Positions 8,666 to 18,039 of a stretch of DNA of 64,000 nucleotides are shown in pieces. The notes under the pieces were generated by a model. It had not been told where the DNA came from. It did no database searches and worked only from the letters and a program-made list of their open reading frames with translations. The number at the start of each line of letters is the position of its first letter. Position 1 is the first letter of the stretch. Source of the DNA: Aerococcus sp. Lineage in GTDB: Bacteria > Bacillota > Bacilli > Lactobacillales > Aerococcaceae. Made by a program: the position numbers and the translations under genes. The stretch lies in the NCBI GenBank assembly GCA_030528155.1, contig JAUMZL010000008.1:1-64000 (forward strand). The letters run 5' to 3'.

Positions 8666-9016
8666 ATGGCTTTTCGTAAAACAGCAATGCTTAAGGGGAG
8701 CGAAACTACCTATACCCTCAATGAACAATGTAAAAAATACACCTTGCGTGATAATAATTTCGTAGAAACAAGAAATGGCAACTTTCATTATGAACAGATG
8801 GTCCATCCTACATTCAATGATCCACGTACGGTAAAACTATCGATCAAGGTAAATAAGGATCTCTCTGGTTTGGACATGAACGTCACCCAGGCGAATGGGC
8901 TAAAGACCGTTGACTTATATCACGATGAAAAATTTGAAGTGTTTGTGGAACCTGTCGACTTCATCTTGCATCACTTAGTGCAAGAAAAGGTTTTAGCACC
9001 ACTTGAAGAAGCCTAA
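8666..9016 (+). CDS. DUF1831 family protein
   Basis: A 116-residue protein matching the DUF1831 family of lactic acid bacteria, whose genes are commonly found between a cysteine desulfurase and mnmA, as here. No catalytic motif can be pointed out; it is soluble with mixed alpha/beta character. AGGAAAGGAACTG precedes the ATG. It has its own promoter and a terminator at 9189. Position suggests a helper in sulfur relay to tRNA, but no activity is known to me. Confidence 0.85.
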   Translation: MAFRKTAMLKGSETTYTLNEQCKKYTLRDNNFVETRNGNFHYEQMVHPTFNDPRTVKLSIKVNKDLSGLDMNVTQANGLKTVDLYHDEKFEVFVEPVDFILHHLVQEKVLAPLEEA

Positions 9017-9188
9017 GACATCGTTGGGATCATCTCTCGCTCACTTGGATGAGCGGACATCACACAACCCAGGTGTGGCACTTATTCGAAACAAGAGAGC
9101 TGACGGCTTCTTTTGGAGAAAATCAGAAGGCAGAGCCGAACGTTCTCGCTTTTCAAAATACAAGTAGACGATTTGAAGTCGTTAAATT

Positions 9189-9224
9189 CCCTGCAATCGC
9201 TGGTCGGTTGCAGGGCTTTCTTTT
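9189..9224 (+). terminator. Terminator after the DUF1831 gene
   Basis: CCCTGCAA (9189-9196) pairs with TTGCAGGG (9208-9215), followed by CTTTCTTTT. The 170 bases between the stop and this hairpin hold small inverted repeats (CGCTCA/TGAGCG near 9040, CGGCT/AGCCG near 9100-9140) but no supported gene. Confidence 0.8.
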
Positions 9225-9239
9225 AACAAGCAACAATAA

Positions 9240-10478
<1,239 letters not shown>

Positions 10479-10489
10479 TTAAATAAGCC

Positions 10490-10528
10490 AAGACTGCTTG
10501 ATGCCATCCGTGTCAGGCAGTTTTTTTA
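10490..10528 (+). terminator. Terminator after mnmA
   Basis: GACTGCTTGA and TGTCAGGCAGT form an imperfect stem followed by seven T. Confidence 0.75.
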
Positions 10529-10547
10529 TGGCCATAAATGAGAAAAC

Positions 10548-10567
10548 ATCCGGGAAATTTCCCGGAT
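10548..10567. promoter_or_regulatory. Perfect 20-bp palindrome, likely operator
   Basis: ATCCGGGAAATTTCCCGGAT is a perfect palindrome with no loop and no T run, so it looks like a protein binding site rather than a terminator. It is followed two bases later by TTGACA (10570-10575), which has no clear -10. It lies upstream of the first PTS operon; the RpiR protein encoded at 15012 or another sugar regulator could bind it. Confidence 0.6.
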
Positions 10568-10620
10568 ACTTGACACTTTATCCAGTTTTAGTGAGCGTTT
10601 CCCAGAACCCGCCAGAAGCA

Positions 10621-10649
10621 TTGTACCGCTTACAGAAAGCGCTTATACT
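10621..10649 (+). promoter_or_regulatory. Promoter with cre-like site, PTS operon 1
   Basis: TTGTAC (10621-10626), 17 bases, TATACT (10644-10649). The spacer contains AGAAAGCGCTT, the core of a CcpA cre box, placed so that binding would block RNA polymerase. Confidence 0.65.
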
Positions 10650-10697
10650 GATCCCGTCATTAAGAAATAAACAATTACATCAAAGGAGCTGACAGAA

Positions 10698-11174
10698 ATG
10701 GGAGTAGTATTAGCACGAATTGATCAACGTTTAATTCACGGTATTGTCGTGACACAGTGGGCAGGTGCAACCAAAGCGAAACGTTTAATGGTAGTGGACG
10801 ATGCCATCAGTCAAGATGAAACACAAAAAGCAGCTATGCGTATGAGTAAACCAGCTGGTACTGGCATGTCAATCATCGATACGCAAAAGGCCATCACCAA
10901 TTTCAACAATGGCAAATACGACAGTCACAATGTGCTATTGATTGTTAAAGAGCCCAAAACGTTATTGCAATTGGTAGCAGGTGGTGTTGAGATCCCTAAA
11001 GTAAACATCGGTATTATGTTCGATGGTGAAGGCAAGACGACCGTCAAGAAAATGGTGGCAGTCAGTGAAGAAGAAATTGCCGATTTGAAGGCATTGGAAG
11101 AAAAAGGTATTCCAGTGACATTCCATTTTGTGCCGAATGATCCAGAAGAACCATTGTCAACCTATATCAAGTAA
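10698..11174 (+). CDS. PTS mannose-family EIIB
   Basis: A 158-residue cytosolic phospho-carrier of the mannose/fructose/sorbose PTS family. The phospho-accepting histidine is His14 in the signature RIDQRLIHGIV. It passes phosphate from the EIIA at 12806 to the sugar carried by EIIC/EIID. AAAGGAGCTGACAGAA precedes the ATG. First gene of a five-gene operon IIB-IIC-IID-IIA-glucosidase. Confidence 0.94.
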   Translation: MGVVLARIDQRLIHGIVVTQWAGATKAKRLMVVDDAISQDETQKAAMRMSKPAGTGMSIIDTQKAITNFNNGKYDSHNVLLIVKEPKTLLQLVAGGVEIPKVNIGIMFDGEGKTTVKKMVAVSEEEIADLKALEEKGIPVTFHFVPNDPEEPLSTYIK

Positions 11175-11189
11175 TGAGGAGGGACAATA

Positions 11190-11993
11190 ATGGAAATGAT
11201 ACAAGGACTACTTATTATTCTATTGGCCATGTGGATGGTCATCGACCAACAGGGACTTGTTTTAACGACCTGGTTTCCCATTATGGTCGCACTTTTTTCT
11301 GGTTTGATTATGGGCGACATGGAAACAGCGATGGTCATCGGTGGGACCTTCCAATTGATGGCACTGGGCGTTGCTAACATTGGTGGTTCTTCGGTGCCAA
11401 ACTGGGGATTGGCGACCGTTGTAGGGATTTATGTAGCGATTCGAACGACCAGTGATATTGAACAAGCCAAAGCTGTCGCATTAGCCGTTGGGGTGCCAGT
11501 CGGAATGCTAGGGATTCAATTGGACGTATTAGCAAAACTATTGAATACCTATGTGACACATGCGGCGCAACGTGCTGCAGAGGCGGGACAATTCAAGAAA
11601 ATGAATGGCATCATGTGGATTGGGCCGGTAATTTTTGCTTTATCGACGGGATTACCGACTGCCTTATGTGTTCTGTTCGGGGATCAAATCGTTACTACCA
11701 TTTTAAACTTCGTACCGGATTGGTTCACCAATGGACTTTCCATTGCCGGAAACATGCTGCCGGTTGTTGGGATTGCATTGCTCTTACAGGTGATGCCAGT
11801 GAAGAAATATCTCACAATGCTCTTGCTCGGCTTTGTGTTGGCCGCTTACTTGAATATTCCAATTCTCGGGATTTCTATCGTTGGTTTTGCCTTGGCGTAC
11901 TACTACTTCACCACGCAAATGACAAAATTAGAAACACAGACCGCTAGTGAAGCTACCTTAGCCATGGATGAGGGGGACGACTTTGATGAGTAG
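11190..11993 (+). CDS. PTS mannose-family EIIC
   Basis: A 267-residue membrane permease subunit with about seven hydrophobic segments; the start (IIDQQGLV-type region MVIDQQGLVLTTWFP and GGTFQLMALGVANIGG) is typical of the sorbose-type EIIC family. It ends in an acidic tail (DEGDDFDE). With EIID it forms the sugar channel. It begins 15 bases after the EIIB stop and overlaps the EIID start. Confidence 0.94.
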   Translation: MEMIQGLLIILLAMWMVIDQQGLVLTTWFPIMVALFSGLIMGDMETAMVIGGTFQLMALGVANIGGSSVPNWGLATVVGIYVAIRTTSDIEQAKAVALAVGVPVGMLGIQLDVLAKLLNTYVTHAAQRAAEAGQFKKMNGIMWIGPVIFALSTGLPTALCVLFGDQIVTTILNFVPDWFTNGLSIAGNMLPVVGIALLLQVMPVKKYLTMLLLGFVLAAYLNIPILGISIVGFALAYYYFTTQMTKLETQTASEATLAMDEGDDFDE

Positions 11994-12795
11994 TGAAACA
12001 AATAAATTAACCAAAAAAGATATTAATCACGCGGCTTTTCGTTACATGTTTATGGCCTGCAACGTCTTCAACTACGAGAATCAACAAGGGCCGGCCGTTG
12101 TTTATGGATTAGAGAAGGCACTGCGGAAAATCTATCCTAATGATGAAGATTACAAGGCCTCTTTGAACAATCATTTTAAATATTTCAATACTACTACCTG
12201 GATGGCGAATATTCTGCTTGGGGCTAGTCTAGCAATGGAAGAAAAAGATGGAGTCAGCTCTTTGGATGCTGTTCAGAATTTCAAAACCGGAATGATGGGA
12301 CCGCTTGCTGGGGTAGGGGATACCTTAATTTGGGTGCTTTACCCAACCATCATGGGTTCGATTGCAGCTTACATGGGATTAGAGGGAAATCCAACCGGTG
12401 CGATTATTTGGTTATTACTAAATATTTTCTTCCTGTTCTTCCGCTTTAAATTGTTTCACATTGGTTATGACTCTGGGTTGAAATTAGTGACAGCTTTGGG
12501 GAGCAAACTGTCGGTCTTTACTGAGTCAGCTTCGATTATGGGGCTGACTGTTGTGGGAGCGTTGGTGCCGTCTGTTGTTAAAATGAATGTGGGCCTTGTT
12601 TTCAAAACGGGGAAGGTAGAGTTACCTATTCAAACCGATATTTTAGACAAGATCATGCCAGCATTATTACCAGCAATATTAACCTTTGTTGTTTATAAAT
12701 TAATAGCATCAAAGAAAATGACCGTTATCCAGATTATCTTTGCGATTATTCTCTTGGCATTAATCTTGTCTTATTTCGGTGTTTTGAGCGTTTAG
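11986..12795 (+). CDS. PTS mannose-family EIID
   Basis: A 269-residue membrane subunit: cytosolic N-terminal part with the family signature (FNYENQQGPAVVYGLEKAL) and GPLAGVGDTLIW, then several C-terminal membrane helices. ATG 11986 is preferred over 11968 because AGGGGGAC lies at proper distance; it overlaps the last codons of EIIC, implying coupled translation. Confidence 0.93.
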   Translation: MSSETNKLTKKDINHAAFRYMFMACNVFNYENQQGPAVVYGLEKALRKIYPNDEDYKASLNNHFKYFNTTTWMANILLGASLAMEEKDGVSSLDAVQNFKTGMMGPLAGVGDTLIWVLYPTIMGSIAAYMGLEGNPTGAIIWLLLNIFFLFFRFKLFHIGYDSGLKLVTALGSKLSVFTESASIMGLTVVGALVPSVVKMNVGLVFKTGKVELPIQTDILDKIMPALLPAILTFVVYKLIASKKMTVIQIIFAIILLALILSYFGVLSV

Positions 12796-12805
12796 GAGGC
12801 ATACT

Positions 12806-13231
12806 ATGCGAAAAATTATTCTAGCTAGCCATCATCGTTTAGCTTCGGGAATGGCTGATACACTTGCATATATTATGCCTACTGTTACTAATGTGGTTGC
12901 TATTGATGCTTATATGGACAATCAACCGGTGATTGATCAAATTGCCGAAGTGTTGGCAGACTTAACAGAAAAAGATGAAGCCATTATCTTTACTGATCTG
13001 CTTGGAGGATCCGTCAATCAAGCGTTCGTTCCCTATGCGAGCCAAAAAAATATTCACTTGATCACAGGGATGAATTTACCAGTAATCATGACGTTATTAT
13101 TAGCTCTTGACGATGACCCCGTACAGCCAGACCAGATCCAATATGCCATCAATGAGGGGCAATCTCAATTAATCAATGTCAAAGACTTTTTAGCAAAACA
13201 AGCCGAAGCATTGGACGAGGAGGATGAATAA
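12806..13231 (+). CDS. PTS mannose-family EIIA
   Basis: A 141-residue phospho-carrier taking phosphate from HPr. The active histidine is expected at His9 (ASHHRLASG, where THG is more usual; the second His at position 10 is unusual). The protein ends in an acidic tail. AGGAGGC precedes the ATG. Its stop overlaps the glucosidase start (TAATG), so synthesis of the enzyme is tied to that of the permease. Confidence 0.92.
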   Translation: MRKIILASHHRLASGMADTLAYIMPTVTNVVAIDAYMDNQPVIDQIAEVLADLTEKDEAIIFTDLLGGSVNQAFVPYASQKNIHLITGMNLPVIMTLLLALDDDPVQPDQIQYAINEGQSQLINVKDFLAKQAEALDEEDE

Positions 13232-14904
13232 TGACAAGACAATGGTGGCAAGAAGCGGTTGTCTACCAAATCTATCCTCAAAGTTTTAAGGATAGTAATG
13301 GCGACGGCATCGGTGACCTTAATGGTATTCAAGAGAAGCTGCCTTATCTAAAAAAATTGGGTGTTGATGTGCTCTGGTTAAATCCGATTTTTCAATCGCC
13401 ACTCGTCGATAACGGCTACGATATTAGTGATTATTATCAATTAAACTCAATGTACGGTACCTTGGATGATTTCAAGGCCCTTCTTACGGCTGCACATGAT
13501 CAGGGGATCCGTATCATTCTGGATTTAGTGGTCAACCACACGAGTGATCAACATGACTGGTTCCAACAGTCTAAGCAGGATAAAACCAATCCTTATGCGG
13601 ACTACTATATTTGGAAAGACCCCAATCCAGATGGCACACCTCCTAACAATTGGGGGTCAACATTTGGTGGCTCCGCCTGGGAATACGTGCCAGAACGCCA
13701 GCAGTATTACCTGCATTGCTTTGCCAAGGAACAACCCGACCTCAATTGGGAAAATCCAGCAGTCCGCCAAAGTATTTATCAGATGATGCGCTATTGGTTT
13801 GATTTAGGTATTGATGGATTCCGCATGGATGTCATCAGTCTGATCAGCAAACGGCCCGATTATCCTAATGCTGGAAAAGAATACGCTTATACGAAGCGTT
13901 ACTACGCCGGGGCATCAAATGGGCCGCGTGTGCATGAATTCCTTCATGAAATGCACGAACAAGTACTGAAAGATTACGATGTCATGACAGTCGGTGAAAC
14001 GCCGAATACAAATAGTGAACAAGCCCAGCTTTATACTTTTCCTGAACGTGAGGAATTAGATATGGTTTTCCATTTTGATCATATGCATCTGGATTATGGT
14101 AAGTATGGGAAGTTTTCAACGGTGCGCTTCAAACTGAGTGACCTCAAACGTACACTGACGGAATGGCAGAATCAATTGGATCAGGGCTGGAATTCCCTTT
14201 ATTGGAGCAATCATGATCAACCACGCGCAGTCACACGGTTTGGAGATGAGGGGGAATATCGCATTGCCTCTGCTAAAATGTTAGGAACCCTCCTGCACAT
14301 GATGAAAGGGACACCTTATATTTTTCAGGGGGAAGAACTAGGAATGAAGAATGTGCCATTTGCTGAGGTGTCTGATTACCGAGACATCGAAACGAAATAT
14401 TTCTATCAATCGATGGTAACAAATGGAGAAGACGAAGCTTTCATCAAACAGGCGATGTATCTCAAATCGCGCGATAATGCGCGTACCCCAATGCCTTGGG
14501 ATGAGACGAAAAACAGTGGCTTTTCTACTGCCCAACCGTGGATTGCCTATTCCCCAGATAATCAAACGATTAATGTGAAGCAATCGTTAGCGGATAAACA
14601 GTCTGTCTTCTATCACTATCAACATCTCATTGATCTGAGGAAAACATACCCGATTATCGTGCACGGACGTTATCGTTTAATTGAGCCGGAAGATTCGGCA
14701 GTGTACGCTTATGTGCGTGAGTACGAGGGGCAAACCTTATTAGTCATTTGTTCATTTGTGGCTGAGACAATAAACTTTACAGTGCCGAGTGACTATCTCA
14801 ATGGAGAAGCCACGCTATTATCAACAAATTATCCAGAACAAGACGGAGCATTAAATGAAACGTTGGAATTAGCACCGTATGAAGCGCGTGTTTATTTGAT
14901 ATAA
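13231..14904 (+). CDS. GH13 alpha-glucosidase, oligo-1,6-glucosidase type
   Basis: A 557-residue GH13 enzyme (subfamily 31 like). Catalytic residues by motif: nucleophile Asp200 in GFRMDV, acid Glu256 in VGETPN, and Asp329 in NHDQPR. The residue after the nucleophile is Val201, which in this family goes with alpha-1,6 (isomaltose-type) specificity, while Thr or Ala goes with alpha-1,4. No signal peptide, so it acts in the cytosol on what the PTS brings in. Being the last gene of a PTS operon, the true substrate may be a phosphorylated disaccharide; this is inference. The specificity needs an assay. Confidence 0.93.
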   Translation: MTRQWWQEAVVYQIYPQSFKDSNGDGIGDLNGIQEKLPYLKKLGVDVLWLNPIFQSPLVDNGYDISDYYQLNSMYGTLDDFKALLTAAHDQGIRIILDLVVNHTSDQHDWFQQSKQDKTNPYADYYIWKDPNPDGTPPNNWGSTFGGSAWEYVPERQQYYLHCFAKEQPDLNWENPAVRQSIYQMMRYWFDLGIDGFRMDVISLISKRPDYPNAGKEYAYTKRYYAGASNGPRVHEFLHEMHEQVLKDYDVMTVGETPNTNSEQAQLYTFPEREELDMVFHFDHMHLDYGKYGKFSTVRFKLSDLKRTLTEWQNQLDQGWNSLYWSNHDQPRAVTRFGDEGEYRIASAKMLGTLLHMMKGTPYIFQGEELGMKNVPFAEVSDYRDIETKYFYQSMVTNGEDEAFIKQAMYLKSRDNARTPMPWDETKNSGFSTAQPWIAYSPDNQTINVKQSLADKQSVFYHYQHLIDLRKTYPIIVHGRYRLIEPEDSAVYAYVREYEGQTLLVICSFVAETINFTVPSDYLNGEATLLSTNYPEQDGALNETLELAPYEARVYLI

Positions 14905-14917
14905 AAAATATTTTTAG

Positions 14918-14947
14918 AATAGCGCGGGATCACTCGCGCTATTTTTT
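14918..14947 (+). terminator. Terminator after PTS operon 1
   Basis: AATAGCGCG and CGCGCTATT form a 9-bp perfect stem followed by TTTTT. Confidence 0.88.
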
Positions 14948-15011
14948 GTGTGCATAATTGGATTAGATCGAGTACAATCGGAATATAAATCCTCATGAGG
15001 AGTGACTTTTT

Positions 15012-15767
15012 ATGAACTTTGAACAGCATGTACGGCTGCATTATGATGAATTATCAGATATGGAAAAGGAAATGGTCCAGTATTTGAGAAAAAAACAAGC
15101 CAGTGTGATAGGGATGACTATTGTAGAGTTAGGGGAAGTATTACTTTCCTCCAAAAGCTCCATTTTACGCTTGGCAAAAAAACTGGGGTTTCGTGGCTTC
15201 TCTGAAATGAAATATGTCATTCAGTCTTCCCTCAATCAGATGTCCTTAACGCCAGAGGATTTAGTGATCAATCTTAAGCAAGAAATTGATCGAACTTTTC
15301 AATATAGTGAGCAGACCAATTTTCAGCCTATTCTTGATCGCTTGAAGCAGGCAAAAATGGTCATTATTTATGCGACTGGGTTTACCCAAACGAATTATTC
15401 ACAAGATTTTTCGAACGATCTCTTCTTATCGGGACGTCCGAATTATTTGATTGAAGGGGAAACGAATTTTGCTATGATGGCAGAAACATTAGGAAAAGAT
15501 GATTTTGTGATTGTGAATTCACTCAGTGGTGAAACGGCGGGCATTAAGGAGACAATTAAACTCCTCAATCTCAATCAAGTGCCACTGTGCAGTGTCACTC
15601 AATTTGGTAAAAATTATTTGAGTGATCATGCAGACTACCAGCTCTACTACGAAGTCACGCCGCTGCCTAGTCAGATTGTTCATGGGGCAACCTCGATGAT
15701 TTCATTGAACGTAATACTAACGATCTTAGCGCGCAAGTATCGTGAATACGTGCTTTACGATGAATAA
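15012..15767 (+). CDS. RpiR/MurR-family sugar regulator
   Basis: A 251-residue regulator. Residues 1-75 are the RpiR helix-turn-helix (SSKSSILRLAKKLGFRGFSEMK) and residues ~110-245 a SIS sugar-phosphate binding domain. Such proteins sense a phosphorylated sugar and control the neighbouring catabolic genes; here that is PTS operon 1 upstream. It follows a terminator and has its own ribosome site (GAGGAGTGA). Confidence 0.9.
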   Translation: MNFEQHVRLHYDELSDMEKEMVQYLRKKQASVIGMTIVELGEVLLSSKSSILRLAKKLGFRGFSEMKYVIQSSLNQMSLTPEDLVINLKQEIDRTFQYSEQTNFQPILDRLKQAKMVIIYATGFTQTNYSQDFSNDLFLSGRPNYLIEGETNFAMMAETLGKDDFVIVNSLSGETAGIKETIKLLNLNQVPLCSVTQFGKNYLSDHADYQLYYEVTPLPSQIVHGATSMISLNVILTILARKYREYVLYDE

Positions 15768-15840
15768 TGGGGGAAGAGAAGAAAACAAGAGAATAAATAG
15801 ATCAAAGAAGAAGTTAAATCATAATCTAGGAGGCATTCAA

Positions 15841-16266
15841 GTGAAATATACCAGTGAAGTCACTGCAACGAATAAACAGCATTATGAAGTAGAAGCAACA
15901 GCAGACGGATTTTCTTACACGTTGGATTTTCCGGAACGTGCAGAAGAGGCAAAAGGGACATCGCCAACGACCCTATTACTTGTCGCTTTAGCCGGGTGCC
16001 ATGTGATGACAGCGGCGTCTTATTTTTCTATGAATAATCACACTTACCAGGGATTGTCTGCACATGTCAGTGGGGAATTTGCTAGAGTAGATGGACAATG
16101 GCAGGTAGAAGCAACAGTCACTCTGAAGGTCAAGGTAACACTGGATGATAACGAAAAAGAGACGCTATACCATTTCGTGAAGAAGAATTGCCGCGTAGGA
16201 AGCATTTTAGAAAATGGAACGAATACGGTGGAGTTAACTATCCTAGTGGAAGAGGAGGCCTCCTAA
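15841..16266 (+). CDS. OsmC/Ohr-family peroxide-detoxifying protein
   Basis: A 141-residue OsmC-type protein. The two redox cysteines are visible: one in LAGCHVMTA (about residue 58) and one in KKNCRVGS (about residue 119). Such dimers reduce organic peroxides. GTG 15841 is chosen because TAGGAGGCATTCAA precedes it; the frame runs open further upstream without a ribosome site. It stands alone between RpiR and the cysteine operon, and its use of thiols fits the cys and gsh genes in this region. Confidence 0.9.
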   Translation: MKYTSEVTATNKQHYEVEATADGFSYTLDFPERAEEAKGTSPTTLLLVALAGCHVMTAASYFSMNNHTYQGLSAHVSGEFARVDGQWQVEATVTLKVKVTLDDNEKETLYHFVKKNCRVGSILENGTNTVELTILVEEEAS

Positions 16267-16269
16267 GGC

Positions 16270-16292
16270 GAAAAAACGCTGAGTCGTTTTTC
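16270..16292 (+). terminator. Weak hairpin after osmC
   Basis: AAAAACG pairs with CGTTTTT across a six-base loop. A/T-rich, so a weak terminator. Confidence 0.5.
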
Positions 16293-16322
16293 ATACTTTT
16301 ACCCTAGAAATACTCTTTCTGT

Positions 16323-16351
16323 TTGCACTTCTTTATTAAAAGTGGTAGAGT
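16323..16351 (+). promoter_or_regulatory. Promoter of the cysteine operon
   Basis: TTGCAC (16323-16328), 17 bases, TAGAGT (16346-16351). Transcription should start near 16358, giving a leader of about 135 bases that contains the Cys-rich leader ORF. Confidence 0.65.
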
Positions 16352-16387
16352 GTCGTTAATCAATTGCTTTTGGAGAGGAAGGATAAT

Positions 16388-16447
16388 ATGACTCATACGT
16401 ATATCTTCACTGTGCAACAAGCCTGTTGTGGGGGCACTTGTTGTTAA
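16388..16447 (+). CDS. Cysteine-rich leader peptide (19 aa) of cysK-cysE
   Basis: ATG 16388 follows GAGAGGAAGG at ideal distance and opens 19 codons: MTHTYIFTVQQACCGGTCC, then TAA. Four of the last seven codons are cysteine (all TGT). It lies 45 bases before the cysK start and in the same transcript. This is the layout of an amino-acid-sensing leader peptide: ribosomes would stall at the Cys codons when charged Cys-tRNA is short. The RNA around it can fold as CAACA-AGCC-TGTTG over the first Cys pair, and the same CAACA can pair with the second TGTTG. No T-box motif and no T-run terminator is seen, so the control may act on translation of cysK. Confidence 0.7.
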   Translation: MTHTYIFTVQQACCGGTCC

Positions 16448-16492
16448 ACGTATTGATTGTTTACCCTGATTCATTAGCAAAGGAGCAAAAAC

Positions 16493-17401
16493 ATGTTAGC
16501 TAATTCAATTTTAGAAACACTCGGTAATACCCCACTAGTTAAATTACAACATTTGAAGAAAGATAGCGCAGATGTTTATGTGAAATTAGAGTCGCGCAAT
16601 CCTAGTTTCTCTGTCAAAGACCGTGCCGTAAAATATATTATCAGTGATTTGATGGCGAGTGGCCAATTGAAAAAAGGTGATACTATCATCGAAGAAACCA
16701 GTGGTAACACTGGAATTGGCCTTTCCGCAGCTGGGGCAGCTTTAGGATTAAACGTCGTGATTGTCATGCCAGAAACAATGAGCAATGAACGTAAACAGCT
16801 GATGAAAGCTTATGGTGCCGAGTTAGTATTAACCCCTGGATCAGAAGGAATGAAGGGGGCTGCAGACAAGGCAGCAGCGTTGGTTGAGGAACGTCACGCG
16901 ATCTTGTTTGGTCAGTTTACCAATGAAGCCAATGTGAACGCCCATTACGAAACAACTGGTCCGGAAATTATGAAGGACTTACCGGATGTGGATGCTTTTG
17001 TCGCTGGCGTAGGGACTGGTGGTACGGTGACAGGCGTTTCTAAATATCTAAAAGAGCAAAATGACCGTATTGTTACATACGCCGTCGAACCCGCTGATTC
17101 GCCTTTACTCAGTGAAGGTAAAGCCGGTTCGCATAAAATTCAAGGGATTGGTGCTAACTTTATTCCGGCCGTATTTGACAAGCAATACATCGACCATTTC
17201 CTCAAGGTAACGAATGAAGAAGCGATAACCACGATGCAAAAATTAGCAGCAGAACAAGGCATTTTAGCCGGTATTTCTAGCGGCGCAAACGTTTCAGCCG
17301 CACTACACGTTGCAGAGGAGCTTGGCGCTGGCAAAAAAGTCGTGACGGTTTTACCAGATAGTGGCGAACGCTACCTGTCTGCCGGTGTTTTTGGTGATTA
17401 A
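16493..17401 (+). CDS. cysK: Cysteine synthase (O-acetylserine sulfhydrylase)
   Basis: A 302-residue PLP enzyme that makes cysteine from O-acetylserine and sulfide. Visible are the PLP lysine in SFSVKDR (about residue 42), the substrate loop TSGNTG (about residues 69-74) and the phosphate loop GVGTGGTVTG (about residues 173-182). AAAGGAG precedes the ATG. It is followed after one base by cysE, and a Cys-rich leader peptide lies upstream. Cystathionine beta-synthase-like members cannot be excluded by sequence alone, but the cysE partner favours CysK. Confidence 0.95.
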   Translation: MLANSILETLGNTPLVKLQHLKKDSADVYVKLESRNPSFSVKDRAVKYIISDLMASGQLKKGDTIIEETSGNTGIGLSAAGAALGLNVVIVMPETMSNERKQLMKAYGAELVLTPGSEGMKGAADKAAALVEERHAILFGQFTNEANVNAHYETTGPEIMKDLPDVDAFVAGVGTGGTVTGVSKYLKEQNDRIVTYAVEPADSPLLSEGKAGSHKIQGIGANFIPAVFDKQYIDHFLKVTNEEAITTMQKLAAEQGILAGISSGANVSAALHVAEELGAGKKVVTVLPDSGERYLSAGVFGD

Positions 17402-17402
17402 A

Positions 17403-17939
17403 ATGCTATCGCGTTGGTGGGAACGTTGCCACTTGGCTACTTCTATTCAAGCACGAGATGCCAGTTTCAGGTCACTGAGCGAGATATTTCTGCTGGATAG
17501 CGGTGTTTCAGCCATATTTGCTCATCGCAAAGCCCACGCGCTCTATCAAGCAGGCAAAACGTGGCGCGCTCAGTATCTGATGGCGCGCACCAAAAAGAAA
17601 ACAGGCATTGAAATTCATCCTGCAGCTACGATTGGGCGTGATGTATTTATTGATCATGGGAATGGTGTCGTGATCGGTGAAACCGCCGTCGTTGGGGATC
17701 GCGTGACATTGTTACATGGCGTGACGTTAGGCAGTGATGGCCGTTCACATAAGAAAGGGGAAGCACGCCATCCCATCGTGGAGCATGATGTCTATATCGG
17801 TGCACATGCGCAGATCGTCGGGCGAGTGCGGATCGGCCACCATGCCAAAATCGGGGCAGGAGCTGTTGTGATTACTGATGTGCCGCCTTATGCGACCGCT
17901 GTCGGCGTGCCGGCGCGGATTGTGAGGAAAGAGAAATAA
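17403..17939 (+). CDS. cysE: Serine O-acetyltransferase
   Basis: Makes O-acetylserine, the substrate of CysK. From ATG 17403 (one base after the cysK stop) the protein has 178 residues with the left-handed beta-helix of hexapeptide acyltransferases: IEIHPAATIGRDVFIDHGNG, then ETAVVGDRVTLLHGVTLG and GAGAVVITDVPPYATAVGVPAR. The catalytic His is expected in IDHGNG. The N-terminal helical part is short compared with Bacillus CysE. Translation is coupled to cysK. Confidence 0.93.
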   Translation: MLSRWWERCHLATSIQARDASFRSLSEIFLLDSGVSAIFAHRKAHALYQAGKTWRAQYLMARTKKKTGIEIHPAATIGRDVFIDHGNGVVIGETAVVGDRVTLLHGVTLGSDGRSHKKGEARHPIVEHDVYIGAHAQIVGRVRIGHHAKIGAGAVVITDVPPYATAVGVPARIVRKEK

Positions 17940-17960
17940 ATCATTCATAATAAAACGAGA

Positions 17961-17997
17961 ATCGCTCGGAAGATGAAACTTCTGAGCGATTTTTTTC
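17961..17997 (+). terminator. Terminator after cysE
   Basis: ATCGCTC...GAAG pairs with CTTC...GAGCGAT, followed by seven T. Confidence 0.88.
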
Positions 17998-18039
17998 ATT
18001 TTGAAGTCGCTATGAATGCTGACTACTCTCTTTTTTTGG

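Noticed and set aside
10498..10692. 64-codon ORF upstream of PTS operon 1
   Set aside because: It runs over a terminator, a perfect palindrome and a promoter; it lacks a ribosome site.
16388..16492. T-box riboswitch for cysteine in front of cysK
   Set aside because: The T-box core sequence is absent, and there is no T-run terminator; the leader is also too short.
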